Assembly: GCA_963942565.1 (NCBI GenBank)
Contig: OZ012691.1
Location: 9,952,557 to 10,016,556 of the forward strand
Length of the DNA: 64,000 nt
Source: Maea johnstoni
Taxonomy: Eukaryota; Annelida; Polychaeta; Spionida; Magelonidae
Direction of reading: 5' to 3'
Shown: positions 24,625 to 33,004 of the stretch, piece after piece
Numbering within the stretch: position 1 is the first letter of the stretch
How the letters are laid out: every line of letters begins with the position of its first letter
Translations under genes and position numbers: made by a program
The notes under the pieces: model-generated
The model's input: the letters and a program-made list of their open reading frames with translations, nothing else
The model's database searches: none
What the model was told of the DNA's origin: nothing

Positions 24625-24978
24625 CATTATTATCATTATTATCATTATTATCATTGCCGACACAAATATGTGTGTGTAGCATAGAAAGTGTTAATACTAG
24701 TGTAAATCAACTCTTAAGCCTATCCATTGTATTTCAGTGACACCCTGAAGGCATCGCCCGGTTTACGTCTCATTGAGTTGCGGAGTTTGCCCGAGGGCGT
24801 CGTTTTCCACCACTGGGAGATGATGGGCGAGCGCCCGCCCGTACAGTTCAAACTTAACGCCGCAGAGATTCGGGAGCTCAGTTCTACCCCCATAGAGGAA
24901 GTGACAGTGGTCGCTGAGGATAATGATGGCAATATCTTAAAAAGTAAAATCCGCTTGTCTGAATTGTCAGCATCATAA
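7374..24978 (+). CDS. Putative zinc metallopeptidase (YIL108W-like), 3' part, 8 exons
   Basis: Exons 7374-7506, 8660-8801, 9491-9648, 19852-19996, 20476-20752, 21957-22140, 23949-24002 and 24738-24978 each have AG/GT borders and join in one frame to a TAA stop, giving about 444 visible residues. The second exon carries [11 protein letters not shown], a metzincin-like HExxHxxxxxH zinc site, then [10 protein letters not shown], whose Met can form the Met-turn. Next come a Ser/Pro-rich linker (exons 3-4), a beta-rich segment (exon 5), a second Ser/Pro linker and a conserved C-terminal segment with [16 protein letters not shown]. This order fits the uncharacterised fungal/animal 'Metallopep' (YIL108W-like) family; the family call is from memory of motifs. 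The N-terminal part and start codon lie upstream and were not found. No signal peptide can be judged. Function in animals is unknown; peptidase activity is inferred from the intact zinc site. Confidence 0.8.
7982..8210 (+). repeat. Dispersed ~200-bp repeat (family A), plus
   Basis: Shares with eleven other copies the order: GCTGGTGGCTAATTTGGCCA, ATGATGCAAAAA, CCCTGGCATATGGGTACTCA, GAATACCAACATGGCAGGGT, TTTGCATCCTTGTGCTTTGG, and GCATTGGAAGG close to the end. Most copies end in or next to GGTTAA. Non-coding; probably a MITE or short SINE-like element. Confidence 0.75.
8494..8580. repeat. (TA)n microsatellite
   Basis: Uninterrupted TA run in the intron before the active-site exon. Confidence 0.97.
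8660..8801 (+). CDS. Metallopeptidase gene, active-site exon
   Basis: Bounded by TTTTTCAG and GTAGGT. It encodes [15 protein letters not shown] followed by [11 protein letters not shown]. The three His are the expected zinc ligands and the Glu the catalytic base. Asp stands where classical metzincins have Gly. GIMSRGFDD follows with the candidate Met-turn. Confidence 0.9.
8970..9125 (-). repeat. Dispersed repeat family A, minus, partial
   Basis: Reverse-orientation copy recognised by AAAGATTTTTGAAAACCATC, TTGGATAGCTCTCGCTGAGT and CAGGGTTTCAGTCATTTT. Confidence 0.65.
9159..9363 (+). repeat. Dispersed repeat family A, plus
   Basis: Full-length diverged copy ending GGAAGGGTTAA. Together with the copy at 8970-9125 it forms a head-to-head inverted pair in one intron. 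Confidence 0.72.
9491..9648 (+). CDS. Metallopeptidase gene, Ser/Pro linker exon
   Basis: Acceptor CTGTGCAG and donor GTAAGT. The frame that joins both neighbours reads [15 protein letters not shown] and continues as a low-complexity Ser/Pro/Arg linker. Two other open frames overlap here but do not splice in phase. It ends with two bases of a codon completed by the G at 19852 across a 10.2-kb intron. Confidence 0.78.
9683..10076. mobile_element. hAT-like non-autonomous element, 394 bp, 8-bp TSD
   Basis: Begins TAGGGATTGTCCGATTAATC and ends CCGATTCCGAACACTA. It is flanked by a perfect 8-bp duplication GAAACTAA (9675-9682 and 10077-10084). The terminal repeats are imperfect but both carry a CCGATT word, and CGATTA words recur inside. 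A fragment of a related right end lies near 40660-40765. It sits just after the Ser/Pro linker exon. Confidence 0.82.
10301..10315. repeat. Poly-T/poly-G tract
   Basis: A run of T directly followed by about 15 G. Such tracts can be length-unstable in sequencing. Confidence 0.9.
10430..10632 (+). repeat. Dispersed repeat family A, plus
   Basis: Full-length copy with ATGATGCAAAAAACCTGG, CTCAGTGAGAGCTATTCAAT and GCATTGGAAGGATTA. Confidence 0.75.
10703..11270. repeat. Local ~110-bp repeat, three copies
   Basis: The block CTTGG(T/A)GGAGCCCTRTCAGTGC with GTAATG(T/A)AGTTA occurs at about 10715, 10835 and 11195, each followed by related sequence. The interval 10920-11160 between copies holds nothing recognisable. 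Confidence 0.65.
11462..11665 (+). repeat. Dispersed repeat family A, plus
   Basis: Copy with GATGCAAAAAAAAATTGG, CTCATCTGAGAGTACTCAGC and CAGCATTGGAAGG. Confidence 0.72.
11666..12451. other. Intronic spacer, no gene
   Basis: About 11695-11760 is a fragment of the GTCTKAGCCAG MITE family. The rest contains two diverged copies of an ~130-bp block with TTTTTATGTTCACT (near 12229 and 12361). No coding signal. Confidence 0.4.
12491..15800 (+). repeat. Left arm of the 6.9-kb palindrome
   Basis: Tandem units start near 12730, 13490 and 14330, with a more diverged one near 15500. The first 1.45 kb matches the right arm with only a few differences. A 77-codon open stretch at 12826-13059 on the minus strand recurs in the other arm without any amino-acid change, but this reflects arm identity and is not evidence of coding. 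Confidence 0.85.
16030..19340 (-). repeat. Right arm of the 6.9-kb palindrome
   Basis: Reverse complement of the left arm. Examples: CCTCCAAATAGATAGAAAGC near 16745 pairs with the region at 15090, and TGGTCCTGTACTAGCACTTT near 17480 pairs with 14335. The exact inner boundary is fuzzy because of divergence. Confidence 0.82.
19661..19835. repeat. (ATT)n microsatellite
   Basis: About 170 bp of ATT triplets ending about 17 bp before the acceptor of the Ser-Pro repeat exon. Confidence 0.95.
19852..19996 (+). CDS. Metallopeptidase gene, Ser-Pro repeat exon
   Basis: Acceptor TTATCAG, donor GTAAGT. It encodes [10 protein letters not shown] and then [19 protein letters not shown]-type low complexity. 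The intron just downstream contains degraded copies of this exon's own sequence, and its frame stays open for about 34 further codons. Confidence 0.82.
20094..20300. mobile_element. TA-flanked MITE, 207 bp (Tc1/mariner-like)
   Basis: Terminal repeats CTGTATAACTGGTTAATTT and, on the other strand, CTGTAAAACTGGTTAATTTG, flanked by TA on both sides (20092-20093, 20301-20302). TA target duplication points to the Tc1/mariner superfamily. It is inserted within exon-derived TTTGGCAGT repeats of the intron. Confidence 0.82.
20476..20752 (+). CDS. Metallopeptidase gene, beta-rich exon
   Basis: Acceptor TTTGCAG, donor GTAATG. It encodes 92 codons including [19 protein letters not shown] and [12 protein letters not shown]. 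Alternating hydrophobic and charged residues suggest a beta-sandwich module. GC and codon use rise sharply against the flanks, as expected for a real exon. Confidence 0.88.
21308..21451 (+). repeat. Dispersed repeat family A, plus, internally shortened
   Basis: Has GAAACCCTGGCATATGGGTA, GAGAGCTATCTAATGAATAC and CAGCACTGGAAGGGTTAA, with the usual front missing. Confidence 0.7.
21957..22140 (+). CDS. Metallopeptidase gene, linker plus C-domain start
   Basis: Acceptor ATTGCAG, donor GTAGGT. A Ser/Thr/Pro linker leads into [18 protein letters not shown], which looks like the start of the conserved C-terminal segment. Confidence 0.87.
22470..22930. repeat. Intronic tandem repeat, ~160-175 bp unit
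   Basis: Three to four units with GCTTTATTTCCCAGTTATTT, CATAAGCATCAATCTTCT, CTTTTCTGGAAATTRATATT and CCACAAGTATATTT. The word CCACAAGTA matches the 3' edge of the preceding exon plus its donor (22134-22142), suggesting the repeat was seeded at the exon border. Confidence 0.78.
23370..23402. mobile_element. 33-bp palindromic insertion with 7-bp TSD
   Basis: Arms AGGAACTATATATTT and its exact complement surround a single G. The unit is flanked by TCGTTAC on both sides. The related element at 29937-30476 has the corresponding site (about 30085-30115, opposite strand) without the palindrome, which acts as an empty site. Confidence 0.7.
23558..23788. mobile_element. Nested TIR element, 231 bp
   Basis: Starts CTGGGGCGGGTTTTCTTTGG and ends AAGAAAACCCGCCCCTG, a terminal inverted repeat of over 30 bp. 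The CAGGGGCGG-type end is typical of hAT elements, but no 8-bp duplication is obvious. The interior has repeated AACGTTGAT words. A minus-strand open stretch through it is structural, not coding. Confidence 0.72.
23949..24002 (+). CDS. Metallopeptidase gene, 54-bp microexon
   Basis: Bounded by TTTCAG and GTAAGC. It encodes [18 protein letters not shown] and restores the frame between its neighbours exactly. It was found by splice phase and is too short to stand out as an open frame. Confidence 0.82.
24030..24530. other. Intronic spacer, no gene
   Basis: Contains a short poly-G tract (about 24037-24048). No exon or repeat recognised. Confidence 0.4.
24555..24655. repeat. (ATT)n / (ATTATC)n microsatellite
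   Basis: Triplet repeat about 80 bp before the terminal exon of the metallopeptidase gene. Confidence 0.95.
24738..24978 (+). CDS. Metallopeptidase gene, terminal exon
   Basis: Acceptor ATTTCAG, stop TAA at 24976-24978. It encodes [20 protein letters not shown] and ends [14 protein letters not shown]. From 24834 the exon is the founder of a tandem array continuing past the stop. Confidence 0.9.
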
Positions 24979-25960
24979 TGTGAGATGCACTTAGAGCCAT
25001 TATTAATTTGCAATTACCCGCCCGTAAAGTTCAAGATGAACGCCCCAGAGATTCGGGGGCTCAGTTCTACACCCATCAAGGAAGTGACAGTGGTCGCTGA
25101 GGATAATGACGGAAATATCCTAAAAAGTAAAATCTGCTTGTCTGAATTGCCATCGTCATAATGCAAGATGCACATAGAACCATTTTTAATTTGCAATTAC
25201 CCGCCTGTAAAGTTCAAGCTGAATGCTGCATAGTTTTGGGAGTTCAGTTCTACACCTGTCAATGAAGTGACAGTGGTTGCTGAAGACAATGACGGAAATA
25301 TCCTCAAGAGTAAAATCCGCTTGTCTGAATTGCCAACATCATAATGTGAGATGCATATAGAACAATTTTTAATTTGCAATTACCCGCCTGTAAAGTTCAA
25401 GCTGAACGCTGCATAGTTTCGGGAGCTCAGTTCTACACCCATCAAGGAAGTGACAGTGGTCGCTGAAGACAATGGCAGAAATATCCTTCAAAGTAAAATC
25501 CACTTGTCTGAATTGCCAACAGCATAATGTGAGATGCATATAGATTAATTTTAAATTTGCAATTTCCTGCCTGTATAGTTCAAGCTGAACGCTGCATAGA
25601 TCCAGGAGCTCAGTTCTACACCCATCAAGGAAGACAATGACGGAAATATCCTAAAAAGTAAAATCCGCTTGTCTGAATTGCTAACATCATAATGTTAGAT
25701 GCATATAGAACAATTTCTAAAGGCAAACCTCAATACTCAGAAGGAAATATCCTCAAAAGTAAAATCCGCTTCTCTGAATTGCCAGCATCGTAATGTGAGA
25801 TGCATTTTAAACAATTTGTAAAGGCAAAATTCAGTACTCAGATGTTTGGATCATAAAGTGTGATATATAAAAAAATTGCCATACTCACCTAGACAGAATG
25901 CAATCCTAATATCATCAAAAGTAAAATCCGCTTGTCTGAATTGCCAATATCATAATGTGA
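24834..25960 (+). repeat. Tandem copies of the last exon's 3' end, 183-bp unit
   Basis: The coding founder (24834-25016, including the stop and about 38 bp after it) is followed by units at 25017, 25200 and 25383, a shortened one at 25566, and shorter remnants near 25740 and 25910. Each retains GGAAATATCCT and AAAATCCGCTTGTCTGAATT. The period of 183 bp is 61 codons, but each unit keeps the stop and later ones gain further stops, so they are not coding exons. Decay increases with distance from the gene. Confidence 0.9.
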
Positions 25961-26969
25961 GATGCATATAGAGCAATGTTTAAAAGTGAAGTTCAGTACA
26001 CATGTTTGGATCAATGGAAATATTCTCAAAACTGAAGGTCAACTTTTGCAACTATTGGTATCACAATTTGAGATGCATATAGAACAATTTGTAAAAGTTA
26101 AGTTCAATGCATAGTTGTTTGGATCATAAAGTGTGAGAAATGAAGGAGTTGCCATACTCACCTATAAGGAACGCAATGAAAATATTCTCAAAACTGAAGG
26201 TCAACTATTGGAACTAGGTTCCATTCAGCAGGACAACGGTCAATCCTTTCACAACCGGAAAATATGCATCATCTGACACAGCGTCTGTAACTTTCTTGAT
26301 AACAACGCAATATTTTGAGAAATATTTTAAAGAAGAATGTTATCTTTTGGGGGGCTTCACAATTCATCTTCATTTTTTCAATTATTTCTATATTTGATGA
26401 GTTGTGTTCTAACTTGTCAGATAATGTGTGATGGGCAATTCAGATGATTAAGTGTGATTTCAATGAATGCTTCCAGGAGTAAAAGTTGATGATTTTAATC
26501 CTTTGAATAATGATGTGTGTATTGAAGAATGTTGAAACTGAGTTTCACCTCAACAAAGAATGTTATAGAAGTTGCAAACTGCAAATGAGGAAATATGAAA
26601 AAGTAAATGCTACTAGTTTTTACTCATTGAATTTTTGTATAAAAGGATAATTTTAGATTTTTAGACAATTTTACAGAGACCAGAATCAGTCTATGATAAG
26701 AGATGTCAGGACTGTGTGCAATGATGAAATTCTTTTAAAACTAATATCTAATTGTTTGATTATTTGGTGCATTTTATTGGAAATGAAAATAGGATACTAA
26801 TGGAAGTGTTCAAATACCAAAATGCTTTGCTTGTCGCTAAAAGTCGATTGAAGGATTTGCAAAATGATGGAAGTCAAAAAACTAAAACCAGTTCTTCCCA
26901 TCAAATTCAAACAGCATAGTTTAATGCAGAGATGTTTCTAACAATTTGTATTGTTTCAACTTAGGTGAC
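25961..26969. other. 3' flank, no gene
   Basis: Starts with two ~120-bp diverged repeats (GGAAATATTCTCAAAACTGA and the like, near 26008 and 26172), then AT-rich sequence with no recognised feature. Confidence 0.45.
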
Positions 26970-27438
26970 GGTTACTTGATTTATTGGTTCCCGGATGGCC
27001 GATCAGAATGGAATTGTCCCGATGGAAAAATAAATGTAATCGCCCCACTTTATTTTGTGCTCTGCCGGCGAGTCATAAGTAGGTTTAACGAGCCTACAAT
27101 AAATTTACCATATATGGTAATAAAACTACAAATAAACAAGAATATTAATTCCTGAATAATAGAACTTTATAATAGCAATGCAATACAGCGTTGTGGAGAT
27201 GCACCATCTTAGTAAAATCTTTTTTTTTTGATATTCAAAAATCTTGTTTAAGTATGTTTTCTAATACTACCCAAAATCACTTTATTTTTTACCTCCCTAC
27301 CAACTGTTTACGGCCTACTCAACATCTCCATGTGTAGAAAAAAAGAAGAAAAAAAATCAACTTTATTTATATTTACCTTCCTCCCGACTCTATAAAATTG
27401 GTCTGGGAAAGATCCGGGAACCAATTAATCAAATAACC
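26970..27438. mobile_element. TIR element, 469 bp
   Basis: Left end GGTTACTTGATTTATTGGTT, then CCCGGAT. The right end, reverse-complemented, reads GGTTATTTGATTAATTGGTT then CCCGGAT, a 27-bp TIR with two mismatches. No convincing target duplication and no coding capacity. Superfamily not assigned. Confidence 0.72.
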
Positions 27439-27999
27439 TTCTTATAGTGTTCACATGGAAAGCCAGTCATTTTGGCAGCTGTGAAAGCACCAGAAAGGTT
27501 TTGCCATAGCAATCCTCTGACTGTTGCTTTTATGCGGGGATTTAAATATGTGTGTGATGAGTATATTTTAGAGTATTTTTAAGGTATTTTGCAGATGAAT
27601 ATTTTATTTGTACAAATGACTGAAATAATCCTGAGGTAAATTGAATAATAACAGCACTTATCTGAGGTTATAGTATATTGACATATATGACAACAATTTT
27701 CTGGCAATGTTTGATTTTACCCTGCTGTGCTCTGATTTGTAGCATTAAAGACATAATAATTAGTACTGAAAAATGAAAAATAGCCAAATAGTACTTAGTA
27801 CTACTTGGCTATTATGTTTATTTTGACCTGTTCCAGCGGAGACAGATTTATGAAACTGATCTCAGTTTATTTTTGTGAAAATACCATAATGATATTTAAA
27901 AATAAATGTATAAATTTCTCTCTACCAGATAAGGTATTCCCAGTGGTTCCTAGTAGCATTACATCTGTTGATCTTAGTTTTTGAAACATAAGTTTTGTT
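27439..27999. other. No gene; short palindrome
   Basis: About 27780-27812 holds a palindrome with arms ATAGCCAAATAGTAC and GTACTACTTGGCTAT (one mismatch). Otherwise nothing recognised. Confidence 0.45.
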
Positions 28000-28155
28000 T
28001 ATCCCTTCCATTGCTAAGGCTACTTTTGTCTATAGGACCAGGATGCAAATTATTTTGAAAGACATCTAAACCCTGTCATGTTGATATTCATTGGATAGCT
28101 CTCACCGAGTACTTGTAACGGCCAAATTAGCTACCACCAGCATAAGGGTCAAAAT
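28000..28155 (-). repeat. Dispersed repeat family A, minus
   Basis: Reverse copy with TTCCATTGCTAAGGCTACTT, CATCTAAACCCTGTCATG and CCAAATTAGCTACCACCAGC; part of the middle is missing. Confidence 0.7.
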
Positions 28156-28227
28156 CCAAAAAGAAATTGAATTAGAGTTATTTAGGCCCATTTAAGTAAT
28201 CACCATTATCACCTTCAGCGATCATTG

Positions 28228-28299
28228 TTTAACCCTTTCATACCTGGAGATCTACTTGACTAGTAGCAGTTTTGGCTGATACGGGTATGAATGGGTTAA
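28228..28299. mobile_element. 72-bp element, copy 1 of 2 identical copies
   Basis: TTTAACCCTTTCATACC at one end and GGTATGAATGGGTTAA at the other form a terminal inverted repeat. The whole 72 bp is identical to 32216-32287, implying recent mobility or conversion. Confidence 0.75.
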
Positions 28300-28408
28300 G
28301 GTATTAACATTACCAGTATTAGTCCTGATGATCATTTCTAATTTTTATTAAAAAAAAATGTCAAAACTTTATGAATAATTAATATTTAGTAAGCTGGATG
28401 GTCTCAGC

Positions 28409-28548
28409 CCATTATAGCCCTGCTGGTGGCTACTTTGGCGATTATAAAATGATGCAAAAATCCTGAAAAATGATTGAAACCCTGGCACATGGGTACTCAT
28501 CTGAGAGTACTCAGAAGCGAGAGTAACCTCAGCATTGGAAAGGTTAAA
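28409..28548 (+). repeat. Dispersed repeat family A, plus, shortened
   Basis: Has GCTGGTGGCTACTTTGGCGA, GATGCAAAAATCCTG and CCTCAGCATTGGAAAGGTTA. Confidence 0.7.
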
Positions 28549-28607
28549 GGCAGTAAGGTATTCATCCTATGGTGGTTGTTCTTCTAAGCAGAGTTTATAT
28601 ATTCATT

Positions 28608-28640
28608 CAGGAACTATTTATTTCAAATAAATAGTTCCTG
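28608..28640. mobile_element. 33-bp palindromic insertion, second copy
   Basis: CAGGAACTATTTATTT, a central C, then the exact complement ending CCTG, flanked by ATTCATT on both sides. It has the same architecture as 23370-23402, with a base-pair-preserving change in both arms. Confidence 0.68.
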
Positions 28641-28732
28641 ATTCATTTAAGATGTAGTTTCCTAAGACGATATGGTGCTAGTTCTTACCTTCTAATCAAC
28701 AGAGAGATGAGCATGCTGAAGTGTGTACTTAA

Positions 28733-29756
28733 AGGGCAAATGCACCATCAGAATGATTTAGGTTCAAAATGAGCGTATACATGTCACCTTTCAAATAAGA
28801 CCTCCCCCGAACCTGTCCTCTTCAGCACTACTCAGTTATAGCTTACAGAAGTTCAGCAAGCAACAGTCCTTGAGGCAGCTATACAGGGCCTCCATGCATC
28901 CCAAGATGCACTCTGTTATTGACACCTTCTAAGCAACAGCCTGTGTCACTAGTGCTTCAGAGATAGCAGTAGCAGAGAAGCCTGCATGTATTTCCCTTAC
29001 TTGCTAATCTTTATTCCTGGCTCATTCCTGATCACAATTTTTGGAAGCAAATAAAACTTCAAGAAGTAAAGCTCACATAGTATGGCAGAATTGAGCAATT
29101 CAGAAATTTGGAGGAATGGAAATATCTGACTCACCTAGGGAACTTCTCTCTTAGACCCACATGATACTTTACTCAATGGTGCCAGGTTCTTAACTCAAAG
29201 ATAGCATCTTGATAACAGGATGTGAAGGAATACACATACTAATAAGTCCTACACTATTCCCATGAGTAACTGCTAACTGACACAAGCGTTGCAATTTCCT
29301 GTAAGTGATTAGCACAAACTGATTTCATAGCAATTAGGAAGTAATGGTTTCTACCCAACAATAAGCTACAAATCAAAGACAAGCCACATAGTATAACTTC
29401 CAAGGATTGTTGGAATATACAATAGGAAATTGAAGAAGTTCAATCTTTGGGAATTGTGACAACTTATTGAAAGCCAGTAATGAAAATCTAAGCAGGAAAG
29501 GGGAGCCCAGCCCCCTATTACTGCTATCTCTTAAGCACTAGTGACACAGGCAGGTGCTTAGAAGGTGTCAAAAACAGAGTGCATCTTGGGATGCATGGAG
29601 GCCCTGTATAGCTGCCTCAGGACAGTTGCTTGCTGAACTTCTATAAGCTATAACTGAGTAGTGCTGAAGAGGACAGGTTCGGGGGAGGTCTTATTTGAAA
29701 GGTGACATGTATACGCTCATTTTGAACCTAAATCATTCTGATGGTGCATTTGCCCT
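28733..29756. mobile_element. TTAA-flanked inverted-repeat element, 1024 bp
   Basis: Flanked by TTAA on both sides (28729-28732, 29757-29760). Terminal repeats start AGGGCAAATGCACCATCAGA and extend about 235 bp with few mismatches (28733-28970 against 29520-29756). The ~550-bp centre has no frame. A TTAA target fits piggyBac or Kolobok; the AGGG end is closer to what I recall for Kolobok, but I cannot decide. Confidence 0.88.
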
Positions 29757-29936
29757 TTAACTGAATGCACCATCTCTGAACTTGAAATAAGTAAATGCAT
29801 TGATCAAATGATTATTTTAAGGTATATTTTAAGTTATCTGAAGTCCTAAGGTATACTGACATATATGGACAAGTAATGGTTGTATTGCCAAATGCTGACT
29901 AACACCTATAACAGGGATTTAATTGATGAGAAGTAC

Positions 29937-30476
29937 CAGGGGTGTTCAAATATTGATGTCCCATAGCACAGAAAATTGGTCCTGGAGCACAGCAATTATT
30001 GGTGGACGCTGTGCGATTATCAGTTTGAATATTGTCAACCGGTGGTACTACCATATAAGTAATTGTAGCTATGATAAAGACCAAGATCAATCAATAGGCG
30101 GTATAAGTAAACAGAGTTTTTATGTTTTCTATAATTGCAATTTGTATCAAAAATGTCCTGAGTCATATAGTGATTAAAGGTTTTGTCTTGTCGCATGTTT
30201 TGAGGCCTCTGTGGCACCAGAGAAATACATCCCCTTGAACCGCAACGCCATAGGCACAGCATGTTAGTACCTAGGGTATGTGCGCCTTGGGTTACGCGGT
30301 GTAGCCTTGATCACGTGATCTGATCTGTGCAATTAGCATGCAGCATCCTTTCTAGGTCAGATAGTTGCCAAGGAGATGGGAGGCAGCGACATTTGAGGAT
30401 GCAAGCACAGTACCCACTCCCTGTCTACTACTCTCAGGTGGCACGCTGGTGCGATATTGCGACATTGACACCCCTG
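29937..30476. mobile_element. hAT-like element family B, second copy
   Basis: Starts CAGGGGTGTTCAAATATTG and ends GCGACATTGACACCCCTG, with AGTAC directly on each side. It is in the opposite orientation to 23180-23872 and supplies the uninterrupted version of the site that holds the 33-bp palindrome there. About 30214-30440 is sequence absent from the other copy. Confidence 0.72.
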
Positions 30477-30632
30477 AGTACCCGTTATGAAGTGATAAAC
30501 TTTAAACCTATTCTTATCTTTGTGATGTACATCCCAGGCAGGGAACTTCAGTGCATTTCGTTTTCGACTCTCTGTACAGGGATTGGCAATTTGAGGGATC
30601 AACAGTCCCTATCATATACTCCATAATGCAGT

Positions 30633-30942
30633 GTCTTAGCCAGGATTTGGAAACTGGGTGCCTAAAATTGGCAGTTGTAAAATTTTGGGGCGTCCAAATT
30701 TCTAAGGGGGGATCACAATGTACCTATATTTCAACCAAAAACATGTATAAATTCATCCAAATTAAGCCATGATATCATTAAACAATGTCATGGAAATTAT
30801 AAGGAGATGAAAAAATTCAAATATAAGCTTGAGATTGAGATTTTTAAAAATTCCACACAAAGTTTTTTGGGTGTCCTAAGGGGTTCCTTTTAAGGGTTTG
30901 GGTGTCCAAAAAGGCACCCAGACGCCCTGCTGGCTTAAAGAC
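30633..30942. mobile_element. MITE of the GTCTKAGCCAG family
   Basis: GTCTTAGCCAGGATTTGG at the left and CTGGCTTAAAGAC at the right, with internal inverted GGGTGCC/GGCACCC. Same family as 2186-2463. Confidence 0.62.
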
Positions 30943-31099
30943 CATGCCATAATGTCTATAACCATAACTTATACCTCAGAACCATGCAGAGTCAAGTGAT
31001 ATTAGATCATAACAGTGTGATATTTCTTATTTGAAACTGATTTTCATTATGTGTAGTACCGGAAAAAAATGTGATGAGCATCTAAACTTGTCTTTGATA

Positions 31100-31430
31100 A
31101 CTTTGTAGGTCATCTATCAAAGTAGATTCAGATAAAGGTGAATGTGCAACCTACATACAGATCTGGGTTATCTCGCAAACTACATGTTAATGTAGGTCAT
31201 ATTTAGGCAACCTAGATGTAGATCTTGGTCATATGGCAACCTGGATTGAAAAAATAGGTCATCCAGGCAACCTAGATCCAAAATGTAGGTCATATCAAGG
31301 CAACCTAGATATAGATCTTGGTCATCTGGCAACCTGGATTTTTAAAAATAGGTCATGTAGATCTGGGTCATCTCGCAACCTAAATTGATAATTAGGTCAG
31401 TTTGCATCCTAGGCTGGTTGACAGGGTCTG
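31100..31430. repeat. Degenerate minisatellite
   Basis: Repeated words GGTCAT, GGCAACCTAGAT, GTAGATCTTGGTCAT and GGCAACCTGGATT in irregular order at roughly 30- and 85-bp spacing. Further scattered units continue to about 31680 and near 32115-32180. Confidence 0.7.
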
Positions 31431-31976
31431 ACACTTAGATTTCAGGTTAGGGGCCCGAACAGGTCTTTCGATGAAAATAAGTGGTCAAAAACTGGATTTT
31501 TGGTTATTTTTCATTTTATTTCGGGCCCCATGACTGAAAAATCTAGGGGCCCACATCAAAATCTAGAGGCATATGCCCCCGGGCCCCTGGAAAAGTCCAA
31601 CCCTGGTTGACACACATTTGGGTGATATAGCGACCTAGACACAAGTGGAGGTCAATCTGGCAAACTAGATGTAGGTCTTGACGCGAGGTTCCAGAACCCG
31701 CCGTTAGGCGGCTTCAAACACGTCGAATGCCTTTGTGGAACGCCTGGGATTGTTTCATTACTGAAAACTTGGTTCTTCCAGTTATGTATGATAGCGTCCA
31801 CTCTGTTTTGGTCAAACAGCATGGATACATTCAATGGACTAATTGTACTAAGAATACACTTTTAGGAAATTAAATAACCTTTTTTAAATCAGTGAAATTA
31901 GCGATTTTACAGTTTTGATGACGTCACAAGTAATTATAATATTATAATACGCGACGGTGGCGACGCGTAGCGGCCG

Positions 31977-32018
31977 GGCGTTCATTTACACTACAGACCT
32001 GTAGTGTAAATGAACGCC
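31977..32018. repeat. Perfect 20-bp hairpin
   Basis: GGCGTTCATTTACACTACAG, a 2-bp spacer AC, then the exact reverse complement. It lies in a locally GC-rich CpG-bearing patch beside TGATGACGTCAC (a CRE-like palindrome near 31917). Confidence 0.85.
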
Positions 32019-32040
32019 GAAGACGAACACGTTACAGTCA

Positions 32041-32058
32041 CCCCCCCCCCCCCCCCCC
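32041..32058. repeat. Poly-C tract
   Basis: About 18 C in a row. Confidence 0.95.
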
Positions 32059-32215
32059 TACTACACCCATTCTACTGCCGACACATGGCATCCAACCCTA
32101 GTTCCAAAAAACTCTGGATGTAGGTCTTGATCAGTAAGATGGAGATGTGAGGCACCAGGTCCCCAGATGTAGATCTGGGTAAATGCATTCACTGAACACA
32201 GCTCCAAACAATCTG

Positions 32216-32287
32216 TTTAACCCTTTCATACCTGGAGATCTACTTGACTAGTAGCAGTTTTGGCTGATACGGGTATGAATGGGTTAA
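32216..32287. mobile_element. 72-bp element, copy 2
   Basis: Identical over all 72 bp to 28228-28299 and directly abutting a family A repeat. Confidence 0.75.
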
Positions 32288-32390
32288 GCCTTTCAATGCT
32301 AAGGCTACTTTCGTCCAAATCACAACGATGCAAAGATTTTTGTAAGCCATCTAAACCCTGGCATATTGGAATTCATTGAAAAGCTGGAGT
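32284..32390 (-). repeat. Dispersed repeat family A, minus, truncated
   Basis: Has CAATGCTAAGGCTACTTTCG and CATCTAAACCCTGGCATATT, then stops. Confidence 0.65.
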
Positions 32391-33004
32391 ATGTGTTTGG
32401 TGAATCGAGATAGTGGCTTGTATCACTCATCATTCTTGGTGGGCCATTTCATCTTTTTACCCATGGAAGACATAAGCAAGAAATGCAATCTATTATGTGT
32501 ACTTAATTGTACTTGAGCAATGTCTTAATTCATGAATCCATGTATCTATAGAATGCAATATATTTACTAATTGTTTTTTAACTTTTGTAAAACAGCAACT
32601 ATGTTTGTGTCGATATTTTGTAAGAATGGAAGACCACTCCTTATATACATCATGCCTAACCTCAAAAGGTCTGTTAAAGCTGGAAAACATCCAATGTCAT
32701 AAAATACATTGGGTAATGATTTAGTGTATTTTCAATATCATGTTTGAAAAGAACGTTTCTTTCAATATTTTCAAAACCTATTTCTTGAAAGGAAAGTATT
32801 CTCATATTTGACAGACTACACAGGCATTTAGGAATATAGGTCATTTAATTGCCTAGATGACCTAGATCCAGGTTTTTACTAGATAAAGCCATTTGTATAT
32901 TTGTCAGAACATTTAGGGTATGGATCTGTCAGTTGCACTATATGTGGGTCCTACTATGTGTAAAATATGAAAAGAAATAAAGGTGCGCTATGATGGCAAA
33001 TGTG
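32391..33004. other. No gene recognised
   Basis: AT-rich sequence with no supported feature. Confidence 0.4.

Noticed and set aside
25014-25379. 60-codon minus-strand frames in the 183-bp array
   Set aside because: They arise from antisense reading of a repeat whose period is a multiple of three.
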